NCBI GenBank assembly: GCA_016177865.1
Contig: JACOUJ010000428.1
Coordinates: 1 to 21,151, forward strand
Length of the DNA stretch: 21,151 nt
Direction: 5' to 3'
DNA from: Candidatus Rokuibacteriota bacterium
Lineage (GTDB): Bacteria > Methylomirabilota > Methylomirabilia > Rokubacteriales > JACOUJ01
Part shown: piece after piece, positions 12,739 through 20,317 of the stretch
Layout: each line of letters starts with the position of its first letter
How positions within the stretch are numbered: the first letter of the stretch is position 1
Notes under the pieces: model-generated
Database searches by the model: none
The model's input: only the letters and a program-made list of their open reading frames with translations
What the model was told of the DNA's origin: nothing
Program-made: the position numbers and the translations under genes

Positions 12739-13492
12739 TCATGCGCGATAGAGTTGCTCATTGGCGGATTGCCATCATCGGGATAGTCGGCTTGCTCCTC
12801 GTCGCGCTTTGGATCGGAGACCGCAAAGATTCCTTGGGCGAGCAGAAGGCGATCGGGGGGCCTTCGATCGGTGGCGTCTATCGCCGTCCTCTTGAGCATG
12901 AGCCGTCCACGCTGGACCCACCGAAAATTACCGACATGTTTGCCGTCACGGTCGCCGAACAGATCTTTGATGGGCTGGTTCGATACGACGCGAATTTGAA
13001 CATTGTCCCCTGTATCGCTCAGTCTTGGACAGCTTCGTTGGACGGACTGGTCTGGATGTTTACTCTTCGAAGAGGTGTGAAGTTCCATCACGGTAGAGAA
13101 TTAACTGCGGAGGATGTCGTTTACTCCTTCACTCGGCTTCTTGACCCCCGTCGGGGGAGCCGATCTATCAATATTCCTGGTACGCTGACGTGCCCGATCC
13201 CAGTGACTTTCTTGTGAATCTCTTTCACCGCAGGGGACAACGTAACTACATGGGATATCAGAACCCTCGGGTGGACGACCTGCTTACGGAAGCCCGACGC
13301 GAGCGGGTCTTCGAACGTCGCATCGCTCTTTACCGTACGGCGGAAGAGATCATTCTAGCTGATGCCTCGCTGGTGCCATTGATTCACCACATCTACCACC
13401 GGGTGCTCCAACTGTCCGTGAGGGGCTTTGAGGTTAACGCCCTGGGCGATTCCTATATTCCCATGAGAAGGGTCTGGTTGGAGTCGAAGTAG
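12735..13492 (+). pseudogene. Second oligopeptide-binding protein gene, broken by internal deletion and frameshift
   Basis: The 5' part (GTG 12735 or ATG 12741) encodes a signal anchor 'WRIAIIGIVGLLLVALWIG' and the N-terminus of a family 5 binding protein: 'GGVYRRPLEHEPSTLDP', 'QIFDGLVRYDANL', 'GVKFHHGRELTAEDVVYSF' and 'LLDPRRGSRS'. Near 13150-13170 it jumps to the C-terminal part in another frame: 'YSWYADVPDPSDFLVNLF', 'RRGQRNYMGYQNPRVDDLL' and 'NALGDSYIPMRRVWLESK', ending at 13492. Compared with the intact paralogue just upstream, about 875 bp (some 290 residues) are missing. The 5' frame ends soon after the junction at 13217. It overlaps the upstream gene's stop and sits 4 bp before the kinase ATG. 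Alternatively the assembly collapsed here. The two binding proteins are clear tandem duplicates. Confidence 0.85.
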
Positions 13493-13496
13493 TCTA

Positions 13497-15410
13497 ATGG
13501 ATGGATTGCGCAACTTCTGGTCGTCGCTCTCGCTCCGGGCCAAGTTCGCGGGGGCGACCCTCCTTGTCCTGGCGCTCATGATGGCGGCCTTGATTGGCAT
13601 GGTGGAGCGGCGTCAGCGAGAAACCATCATCGAGGAGGTGCGAAAGCGGGGGGTCATCCTCGCTAAGGACCTGGCCGCGGTTTCCACCAATGCCCTTCTT
13701 CTTTACAACTACACGGCCTTGGAGCAGAACGTGGAACGCTTCGGAGTGGAAGCCGATGTGTTCTACGCCGTCGTGCTCGACATGGAGGAGAAGATCGCGG
13801 CCTTCAGCCGCCAGCCAGGGCGGGTCGGCTCCACCCTTTCCGAGCCGGTGGACCTTCAGGCCGCCGCCGCGACTGAGCTGTTGGTGCAGGAAACGATGAA
13901 GGATGGGCAGGCGATCTACGACGTCGCAGTGCCAATCTTCGTTGAGGGCACGCCGCGAAAATGGGGAACTGTACGAATCGGTCTCAGTAAGCGGCGCATG
14001 GAGATGGAGATCGTCAGGACCCGATGGGAGTTGATGGGACTGGCCGCAGCGGTACTGGTGTGTGGCGGGGTAGCGGCTGTGCTGGTTGCACAGCGGATTG
14101 CGCGCCCAGTCCGGGAGCTGGTTAACGGGGTCGAGGCGGTTACCAGGGGAGATCTCGAGCAGCGGATCGCGATCCGATCCAGGGACGAGTTGGGAACCCT
14201 GGCCGGGGCCTTCAACCAGATGGCTGCCGAGCTGGGACAGCAGCGGACAGCCCTCGAGCGGGCTCACGGCGAGCTCCGAGAGAAGTTTCACGAGATCAGC
14301 GAGTTGAAGCGCTACGCAGACAATATCCTCGCCTCCATGACCGATGGACTCGTCACCCTCGATCTCGAAGGGCGGGTCGTGACCTGGAACGCGATGGCCG
14401 AGCATCTCACGCGCCTTGCCGCGGAGGAAATCCGGGGCCAGCCAGCGGGTGACGTGTTTCGTGAGTCCAAAGAATTCTGCGAGCTGCTGCTCGACACGAT
14501 GACCCAGAGGCGGGCCTTCGCCCACGTTGCCGTCTCGTTCCACCGTCCTGACGGCCAGGGCCTCCCCATGGAGATGAGCACCTCACCCCTCAAGGGGGCG
14601 GAGGGGCAGGACCTGGGCGTGGTGGGGATCTTCCGTGACATGACGGCGCAACGCGAGCTCGAGGCTCAGCTCCGTCGGGCGGATCGCCTGGCGGCCCTGG
14701 GGACCCTGGCGGCGGGGGTGGCCCACGAGATCAGAAACCCGTTGGTCTTCGTCAGAACCTTCACCCAGATGTTTCCGGCCAAGCACGCAGACGAGGAGTT
14801 TCGGTCGAAGTTCGCCGAGATGATCCCTGGAGAGCTGGATCGGATCAATGAGATCGTCGAGGGCCTCTTGGAGCTCTCCCGCCCCGCCAGCTTGAACTTT
14901 GCCATGATCCCCCTCCACCCCTTGCTTGAGCGGGTCGTCGGGGTCTACGCGGGCCAGCTCGAGTCGCAGCGAATCGTGGTTCAGCGTCGGTTTGATCCCT
15001 CGGTCGAGAGCGTCTGGGCCGATGGCGAGCATCTCTACCGGGTGCTGGTGAACCTGGTGCTGAACGCCATCCAGGCCATGGATCGGGGGGAGGGCTGCCT
15101 CACCCTGACAACCCGCCGGCTGGCGCCGGGGGATCCGCTCACGCAGGCGAAGGCTCGCTCAACGCCCCAACCCATCCTTGAGGAGTATATCGCGATCGAC
15201 GTCGGTGACACCGGGCCAGGGATTCCGGAGGAGATCACCGAAAAGCTGTTTACCCCCTTCTTCACTACGAAACAAAAAAAGGGGACGGGATTAGGACTGG
15301 CCCTTGCCCTCAGGACCGTCGAGGATCACGGGGGCGGCATCACATTTCGGAGCCAGGTAGGGATCGGCACTGTCTTCACCGTGGTCCTCCCGCCCGGCCC
15401 GCGCCATTGA
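13497..15410 (+). CDS. Membrane sensor histidine kinase (periplasmic sensor-HAMP-PAS-HisKA-HATPase)
   Basis: The protein has 637 residues. Transmembrane helix 1 is at about 18-36 and helix 2 at about 179-201; between them lies a periplasmic domain of about 140 residues, Cache-like in size and placement. A HAMP linker follows ('RIARPVRELVNGVEAVTRGDLEQRI', then 'DELGTLAGAFNQMA'). A PAS domain lies at about 280-390 ('ILASMTDGLVTLDLEGRV', 'GIFRDMT'). The H-box is 'GVAHEIRNPLVFVRTF' with His410. The ATPase part has 'LVLNAIQAM' (N box), 'DVGDTGPGIP' (G1) and 'KKGTGLGLAL' (G2). This NtrB/AtoS/ZraS-like architecture usually pairs with NtrC-type regulators such as the one at 9238. Being encoded beside peptide-binding proteins, it may sense their loaded form. 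Confidence 0.95.
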   Translation: MDGLRNFWSSLSLRAKFAGATLLVLALMMAALIGMVERRQRETIIEEVRKRGVILAKDLAAVSTNALLLYNYTALEQNVERFGVEADVFYAVVLDMEEKIAAFSRQPGRVGSTLSEPVDLQAAAATELLVQETMKDGQAIYDVAVPIFVEGTPRKWGTVRIGLSKRRMEMEIVRTRWELMGLAAAVLVCGGVAAVLVAQRIARPVRELVNGVEAVTRGDLEQRIAIRSRDELGTLAGAFNQMAAELGQQRTALERAHGELREKFHEISELKRYADNILASMTDGLVTLDLEGRVVTWNAMAEHLTRLAAEEIRGQPAGDVFRESKEFCELLLDTMTQRRAFAHVAVSFHRPDGQGLPMEMSTSPLKGAEGQDLGVVGIFRDMTAQRELEAQLRRADRLAALGTLAAGVAHEIRNPLVFVRTFTQMFPAKHADEEFRSKFAEMIPGELDRINEIVEGLLELSRPASLNFAMIPLHPLLERVVGVYAGQLESQRIVVQRRFDPSVESVWADGEHLYRVLVNLVLNAIQAMDRGEGCLTLTTRRLAPGDPLTQAKARSTPQPILEEYIAIDVGDTGPGIPEEITEKLFTPFFTTKQKKGTGLGLALALRTVEDHGGGITFRSQVGIGTVFTVVLPPGPRH

Positions 15411-15411
15411 G

Positions 15412-16653
15412 GTGGGCGAGGTGGCGATCGCTGAGCGGCCGATCATATTGGTGGTGGACGACGAGGAGAGCGTGCGTCGATCCTTCGACGTGATCTTCAG
15501 AGACGATTACGAGGTCCTGACAGTCCCGGATGGGGAGATGGCCCTGGCGAAGGTCCAGGACCTGATGCCCAATTTGATGTTTCTGGACGTTCGGATGCCA
15601 GGCATGGGTGGGCTCGAGGTCCTGGCGGAAGTCCGTCGGATCGATGAAGACCTGGAGGTGGTCGTCGTCACCGCCGTCAGTGATCTGGCCACCGCGATTG
15701 AGGCGATGAAGCTCGGCGCCTTCAATTACATCATCAAACCCTTCGACGTGAACGCCATCCAACAGATTGCGTCTCGGGCGCTCCTGAAGCACCGGATCAA
15801 TTTAGAAAATCGTCGGTTTCTTGAGTCTCTGACCCAGGAGAATGTCCGGCTCCGCACACAGGGAAAACGCCTGAAGCGTCGACTCCAGGCCACCTCCCAC
15901 GAGCTCCATGAGATGCGGGAAGGCTTCGCCCATGCCTCAAAACTCGCCGCCCTCGGCGAGACGGCGGCTACGATCGCGCACGAGATCCGCAATCCCCTCA
16001 CGGTCATCTCTGCCTACATCCAGCTCACGCGCCAACACTTGCCGTCCAATACAAAGGTGCTCGGGCATCTGGATCGAGTGGAGCGGGAGATTCAGCGCCT
16101 GAATCGCGTGGCCCAACACCTCATGAGCTACTCCTCCCGCTCCAATCCCGCGTGGACGAAGGTGCCGGTGAATGCGCTCGTCGAAGATACTCTCTGGCTG
16201 ATTCGGCCGAGGGCCCACGCCCAACACGTGGAGGTGATGACCGACTATGACGCGTCATCGCCGACCGTGCAGGGCGACCAGGACCAGTTGACCCAAGTCC
16301 TCCTGAACCTGCTCGTCAACGCGTGCCAGGCCATGCCGGACGGGGGGTGCATTCAGATCACCACCGGGGTCAGGGGGGAGGGGGAAGGGGAGGGGGAGGG
16401 AGGTGCTGCCCAGGTCACCATTCAGATCGCCGACACGGGGTGCGGGATCCCGGAGGAGCACCTCCCCAATATCTTCCAGCCGTTCTTCACGACCAAGGGG
16501 AAAGACGGCACGGGCCTCGGCCTGGCCATTTCCTCTCGCATCGCGCGTGACCACCAGGGCACCATCGACGTGCAGAGCGAGGTCGGACGGGGGAGCGTCT
16601 TCCTGATCGCCCTGCCGAGCGCCGCGCAGGACTCCACCGCGCCGCCGAGCTAA
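15412..16653 (+). CDS. Hybrid two-component protein: N-terminal receiver plus histidine kinase
   Basis: The 413 residues begin with a receiver (about 10-125): 'LVVDDEESVRRSF', phospho-acceptor Asp59 in 'FLDVRMPGMGG' and Lys in 'YIIKPFDV'. A coiled-coil-like linker (about 135-175) leads to a HisKA domain with His190 in 'TIAHEIRNPLTVISAY' and an ATPase domain with 'LLNLLVNACQAM', 'DTGCGIPEEH' and 'KDGTGLGLAISSR'. No membrane helix or output DNA-binding domain is present, so it is cytosolic and most likely relays phosphate or tunes the neighbouring membrane kinase. Its receiver resembles that of the NtrC-type protein at 9238 ('VVTAV', 'AIEAMKLGAFNYI'). The start is GTG 15412 or 15421, one base after the kinase stop. 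A Gly-Glu repeat interrupts the ATPase domain. Confidence 0.93.
   Translation: MGEVAIAERPIILVVDDEESVRRSFDVIFRDDYEVLTVPDGEMALAKVQDLMPNLMFLDVRMPGMGGLEVLAEVRRIDEDLEVVVVTAVSDLATAIEAMKLGAFNYIIKPFDVNAIQQIASRALLKHRINLENRRFLESLTQENVRLRTQGKRLKRRLQATSHELHEMREGFAHASKLAALGETAATIAHEIRNPLTVISAYIQLTRQHLPSNTKVLGHLDRVEREIQRLNRVAQHLMSYSSRSNPAWTKVPVNALVEDTLWLIRPRAHAQHVEVMTDYDASSPTVQGDQDQLTQVLLNLLVNACQAMPDGGCIQITTGVRGEGEGEGEGGAAQVTIQIADTGCGIPEEHLPNIFQPFFTTKGKDGTGLGLAISSRIARDHQGTIDVQSEVGRGSVFLIALPSAAQDSTAPPS
16373..16402 (+). repeat. G-run repeat (GGGGAG-type) encoding a Gly-Glu repeat; possible G-quadruplex
   Basis: Five consecutive runs of three to six guanines are separated by one or two adenines on the coding strand. 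They encode 'RGEGEGEGEGGAA' between the N box and G1 box of the hybrid kinase. The unit looks like slipped-strand expansion of GGGGAG/GGGGGA. Four or more G-runs with 1-2 base loops also fit the G-quadruplex pattern. Confidence 0.6.
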
Positions 16654-16722
16654 ATACGCTGGGTGACGCCTGTCGGATGGCACGAGCCTGAGACTTTCTC
16701 GACCTCGTCCCCCCAAGTTGGA

Positions 16723-17751
16723 TCAGAGACTCAGGAGAACGTAGGCCACTCCCCAGAGGTCAAGCACGTCCGCGGCGAAGGCCAGGGCATTCTTGAGATC
16801 GCTGGCGGAAGGGTCCACATGGCCAACCACCCGAAGAAGGGTGAGCCGGGCCTGGATGTGGGGACGCGCGGCGGCGAAGAGCTTCTGGCTTTCAGTGAAG
16901 GGCACGGCCGGATCTCCTCTGCCGTGGATCAGGAGGAGTCGCGCCCGGAGGGTCTCGGCCACCCGGATCGGTGAGAGGGTTCGAAGGAGGGTCTGACCCT
17001 CTTCCGGCAAAGTCTCAAGAGCCTCGGCGACATCTCCCGGAGTCCGGCGGGTCAGGAGTTTTGCGACGACTCGTCCGGCGGGAGTCAGGCGACGTTGGAG
17101 CCCGGCGTCTTCTAAGGCTTCGAACGAGCGAGTCAGGGCCTCGACCAGGAGCCCCTGGTCAGTCGGGGGAGCGAAGAGATCGACATTCCGAAGCACGAAT
17201 GCCCGGACCAACTCGCGATCCGCGCCGCCGGTTAGCATGTGCTGCACCAGCGCCTTGGCCTCGGCATACCCCCCGAGTGTCATCACCAGATCCACCTCGT
17301 CCCGGATCTCCGGATCTGCCGCCGCAAACAGGACCGGTCCCGCCCCCACGCTGATTCCCACCAGGGCGACTCGGGACGCCGCCCCGGGCGCTCGGCGCAG
17401 GACCTTGACGGCATCCACGACGTGCCGCGCGTCTTCGGGGCGAAGGCGTCCCCGCCGAAGCTCGGGGAGATCGGGCACGAGGACAGCGAACCCGCTCCTG
17501 GCGAGCCGCCGCCCGGCCCGGATCAAGCGGGCATCCCGCCGCCCCTCTTCCACGAGGCCGTGGACCATGACGAGCCCCGGGTGTGGCCCTTTGTCGCGGG
17601 GGCGGTAGAGGTCGGCAGCCGCTCCGCCCACCGTGAGCGCAGTTTCCACGGGGGCGGAAGCGAGGGCGGTCAGAGCCGGGATGGCGCCGTCCGAGAGGAA
17701 TTCGAGGGTGAGGGCCAAGCTCAGGAGTGTCCTCTGAAGGTAGGGAAGCAA
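16723..17751 (-). CDS. Membrane-anchored alpha/beta hydrolase
   Basis: The protein is at least 342 residues long with a complete alpha/beta hydrolase triad: nucleophile Ser134 in 'VGISVGAG', acid Asp280 in 'LIHGRGDPAVPF' and base His311 in 'VVGHVDP'. The oxyanion 'VHGLVEEGRRD' is at 64-73, and a helical cap lies at about 165-255. It resembles dienelactone-hydrolase-type esterases; the substrate is unknown. The start is unclear: TTG at 17751 falls inside a hydrophobic stretch. The frame stays open to the stop of the methyltransferase gene, and a CTG at 17835-17833 would add 28 residues and complete a good N-terminal anchor ('WGLLLAALAALLLLLPYL'). It lies directly downstream of the methyltransferase on the same strand and is probably co-transcribed with it. 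Confidence 0.85.
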   Translation of the reverse strand: MLPYLQRTLLSLALTLEFLSDGAIPALTALASAPVETALTVGGAAADLYRPRDKGPHPGLVMVHGLVEEGRRDARLIRAGRRLARSGFAVLVPDLPELRRGRLRPEDARHVVDAVKVLRRAPGAASRVALVGISVGAGPVLFAAADPEIRDEVDLVMTLGGYAEAKALVQHMLTGGADRELVRAFVLRNVDLFAPPTDQGLLVEALTRSFEALEDAGLQRRLTPAGRVVAKLLTRRTPGDVAEALETLPEEGQTLLRTLSPIRVAETLRARLLLIHGRGDPAVPFTESQKLFAAARPHIQARLTLLRVVGHVDPSASDLKNALAFAADVLDLWGVAYVLLSL

Positions 17752-17841
17752 GAGAAGCAGAGCGGCGAGGGCCGCGAGGAGGAGCCCCCACGGCCCGCCC
17801 CGTGCGAGGAGGCGGGTCGGGGTGGACGAAGCCAGGGGAAG

Positions 17842-18471
17842 TTACTTTCTGTTACCGCACTTCACGAGCCGCCACCCGTTCAAGAGATTGACCCGGGCTG
17901 TGACCTCCGGGGTGAGATCAGCGGCTCGGAGGAGCGGCTCTAGCGCGAGATTGGTCTTCCACCCGAGGCGGGTGCAAAGGGGGGCGAGCGCATCCTCCAT
18001 GGCCCTGACGACGGTGTTTGCACTCTTGAAGTGATTCAGGATCACGATCGTCCCCCCCGGACGGCAGACACGCTTCATCTCCCGAAGAACTCCAACCGGG
18101 TCCGGCACGGCGCTGATCACATAGGTCGCCAGGACCCGATCGAACTCGTCGTCGGCGAACGTCATCGCCGAGGCGTCCATCACCTTCAGGAGCACATTCC
18201 CCATCACGTATTCGACGACTTTCTCCTGCGCCTTTCGAAGCATCTCCACTGAGAGGTCAATGCCCGTGAGGTGACAATCACGCGGGTAGAGGGCGAGGTT
18301 CAAACCCGTTCCGATCCCGACCTCGAGGATTCGATCGTTCCGCTGGATCCCAAGGTGTTTGATGGCTTCGACGCGTCCCGGATAGAAGATCTTGTCGAAG
18401 AGAAGATCATAGACCGGGGAGAAGAGCGCATAGGCGCGGCGAACCTGCTTCTCCTGGAGAGTCACGTCCAC
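17842..18471 (-). CDS. SAM-dependent methyltransferase, probably phosphatidylethanolamine N-methyltransferase (PmtA-like)
   Basis: This 209-residue class I methyltransferase has motif I 'ILEVGIGTGLNLALYP' (about 48-63), acidic ribose-binding Asp72 in 'GIDLSVEML', and later motifs 'FDRVLATYVISAVPDP' and 'LREMKRVCRPGGTIVILNHF'. The N-terminal 'YDLLFDKIFYPGRVEAI' and the 'NHF' after motif III are features of the Rhodobacter-type PmtA family, which methylates phosphatidylethanolamine to phosphatidylcholine at the membrane. UbiE-like quinone methyltransferases are the main alternative. The start is GTG with 'gaggagg' about ten bases before it. The hydrolase frame follows without a gap. A small inverted repeat (ACCCCG/CGGGGT, 18510-18527) lies in its leader. 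Confidence 0.85.
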   Translation of the reverse strand: MDVTLQEKQVRRAYALFSPVYDLLFDKIFYPGRVEAIKHLGIQRNDRILEVGIGTGLNLALYPRDCHLTGIDLSVEMLRKAQEKVVEYVMGNVLLKVMDASAMTFADDEFDRVLATYVISAVPDPVGVLREMKRVCRPGGTIVILNHFKSANTVVRAMEDALAPLCTRLGWKTNLALEPLLRAADLTPEVTARVNLLNGWRLVKCGNRK

Positions 18472-18675
18472 TCTCGTTCGTCCTCCTCAGACGACAGGGA
18501 ACTTCGGGTACCCCGAGCACACGGGGTTACTGCGATCTCCGGGGATAATCAAAAAAGGTAAACGCCCGGGATACTCTTATCACAGCCACGGGCGAAAACC
18601 AAGGGGGAAATTTCAGCCAGAGGCCGAGCCAGGACAGTGCCCGCAGGGACGGGCCGGCGAGGCCGAGATGAAGAA
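18472..18675. other. Intergenic region between mgtE and the methyltransferase gene
   Basis: About 200 bp with no convincing gene. Read leftward it must hold the end of the mgtE transcript and the methyltransferase promoter. A short GC inverted repeat (GCCCG/CGGGC near 18640-18655) without a T-run follows mgtE, and ACCCCG-N6-CGGGGT (18510-18527) lies in the methyltransferase leader. I see no clear -10/-35 pair. Confidence 0.4.
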
Positions 18676-20031
18676 TCAGGGAGCGAGGAAGCGAAGGAGA
18701 AGGGTGGCCAGGCCCAGGAACGAGAAGAACCCGAAGACATCGGTGAATGTGGTGATGATCACGCTACTGGCGATGGCCGGGTCGACCCGGAAGATCTTCA
18801 GGGCCATGGGGATCAACACGCCGACGACCGCCGCCACGAACATGTTAAAGAGAAGGGCCACGCCGAGGATGAAGCTGAGGAGAAATTGCCCTTTCCAGAC
18901 ATAGGCGATGGCCATCATGACCACCCCATTGACCGCCCCCGTGGCCAGGCCCAGCTGGAGCTCCTTCTTGAGGACCCGCCAGAGATGCGCTCGGGTCATG
19001 TCTCCGAGGGCGATCCCCCGGATGACGACGGTCGCGGTCTGGGTCGTCCCGATGCCACCCATAGAGGCCACGATGGGCATGAATACGGCCAGAAGCGCCA
19101 GGGATTGAATGGACTCCTCGAAGAGGCCGATGACCGACGCGGCCAGGATGGCGGTCGCCAGATTGATAAACCGCCAGAGGAGACGCTTCGTAAAGACGGC
19201 CCGAGGCGAATCGAAGACGGTTTCGTCACCCGCCACCCCGGCCAGCCGCTGGATGTCCTCGGTGGCCTCCTCGTGGATGACGTCGATCACGTCATCCACC
19301 GTAATCGTGCCCAGGAGGGTGTTCTCGCGTGAGACCACGGGGACCGCGAGCAGGTTGTGTTTGGTGACGAGGCCTGCCACCTCTTCCTGGTCCGTCTCGG
19401 GCGTGACGCTCAGCACCTCCCGCTGGCAGATGAGGCGGGTGGGAGTGCTGGGGTCGGCAGTGATGAGCCGCCGGAGCGGGACCACGCCGACCAAGTGATT
19501 ATGGTCGTCTACGACGTAAAGGTAGAAGACCGACTCGGCGTCGGCGGACTTGCGGAGATAATCGAGGGCCTGGCTGACTGGAGTCTCCTCGTAGACCGCC
19601 AGGAACTCCGGGGTCATGATCCGACCGGCGGTCTTCTCCCCGTACTTCAACAGCTCCTGAACGTTCTCCGCCCCTTCTTCCTCCATGAGGTCGAGGAGCT
19701 TCTCAGCCTCGGCCTCCGGCAGGTCGCTGACGACCGCTGCGGCGTTGTCCGGGGGCATCCGGCCCAGGATCTCCGTCAGCTCGTCCTCATCCAACGCGCG
19801 GACCAATTCCAGGAGACTCTGATCGTCCGTCTCGTGGAGGACGGCGCCGGCCTGCTGCTGCGCGAGGAGCCGGAAGACCCGCGCCCGGTCCTCCACGCCA
19901 AGCTCACGAAGGAGCGCGGCGATGTCCGTCGGATGAGTCTCCTCCAGGCGGAGGGCCAGCTCCTCTTGGCGCTCCGCCTCCAGGAGGTTGATCATTTCTG
20001 CCCGCAACCGGTCCCGCTCTTCAGGACTCAT
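18676..20031 (-). CDS. mgtE: MgtE-family magnesium transporter
   Basis: The 451 residues show the full MgtE layout. An N-terminal superhelical domain (about 5-135) contains 'HPTDIAALLREL' and 'ILGRMPPDNAAAVVSDLP'. A CBS pair (about 140-260) contains 'AGRIMTPEFLAVYEETPVSQ' and 'LLGTITVDDVIDVIHEEATEDI'. A five-helix membrane channel follows (about 285-451). Pore-region motifs are 'MGGIGTTQTATVVIRGIALGD', where many homologues have GGN, and 'TTFTDVFGFFSFLGLA', whose Asp corresponds to the Mg2+-binding Asp432 of Thermus MgtE. The cytosolic domains sense Mg2+ and close the channel when it is plentiful. The ATG lies 15 bp after the lapA-like gene, so it is part of the leftward operon. No Mg2+ riboswitch is visible in front of it. 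Confidence 0.96.
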   Translation of the reverse strand: MSPEERDRLRAEMINLLEAERQEELALRLEETHPTDIAALLRELGVEDRARVFRLLAQQQAGAVLHETDDQSLLELVRALDEDELTEILGRMPPDNAAAVVSDLPEAEAEKLLDLMEEEGAENVQELLKYGEKTAGRIMTPEFLAVYEETPVSQALDYLRKSADAESVFYLYVVDDHNHLVGVVPLRRLITADPSTPTRLICQREVLSVTPETDQEEVAGLVTKHNLLAVPVVSRENTLLGTITVDDVIDVIHEEATEDIQRLAGVAGDETVFDSPRAVFTKRLLWRFINLATAILAASVIGLFEESIQSLALLAVFMPIVASMGGIGTTQTATVVIRGIALGDMTRAHLWRVLKKELQLGLATGAVNGVVMMAIAYVWKGQFLLSFILGVALLFNMFVAAVVGVLIPMALKIFRVDPAIASSVIITTFTDVFGFFSFLGLATLLLRFLAP

Positions 20032-20046
20032 GACGATTCCTGGCGC

Positions 20047-20310
20047 TCATTGCGGCTCTCTGGGGCGGTAGATTTCCCGAAGGCGATCCTCGGCCTTTCG
20101 CGCCGCGCGTCGAGCCCGGATCTGCCCTCTGAGGGTCAGGAGGACTCCGATGATCGCTCCGACGAAGGCCGCGCCCAAGATCGTCGCCGCCTGTGAGGCG
20201 GTGAAGCTCCAGGTCACAAAGCGCACGGTCAGGGGATCGGTGTTCTGGATCGCGAAGAGCGCGAGGGCCAGGGCGAAGACCGTGATCAGGATCGCATAGA
20301 ACTGCGCCAT
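20047..20310 (-). CDS. LapA-domain (DUF1049) small inner-membrane protein
   Basis: This 87-residue protein has two hydrophobic helices (about 4-22 and 40-60) separated by the family signature 'FAIQNTDPLTVRFVTWSF'. A basic, helical cytosolic tail follows ('LRGQIRARRAARKAEDRLRE'). This is the LapA/YciS layout; E. coli LapA takes part in assembling and regulating lipopolysaccharide. The start ATG at 20310 is 8 bp after the upstream gene's stop, and mgtE follows closely, so it is the middle of the operon. Its role beside mgtE is unknown. Confidence 0.9.
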   Translation of the reverse strand: MAQFYAILITVFALALALFAIQNTDPLTVRFVTWSFTASQAATILGAAFVGAIIGVLLTLRGQIRARRAARKAEDRLREIYRPREPQ

Positions 20311-20317
20311 GATGGTC

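Noticed and set aside
16675..16700. TGGCAC near 16680 as a second sigma-54 promoter
   Set aside because: No TTGC with GC at the correct ten-base spacing follows, and it lies between convergent genes.
17239..17943. Plus-strand frame of 234 codons opposite the hydrolase
   Set aside because: The minus-strand hydrolase has a full catalytic triad; this frame has no domain features.
18637..20196. Long plus-strand frames of 231 and 279 codons opposite mgtE and lapA
   Set aside because: They are antisense to clear genes and are strongly biased in composition (Asp/Gly/His/Arg/Glu) with no recognisable motif.
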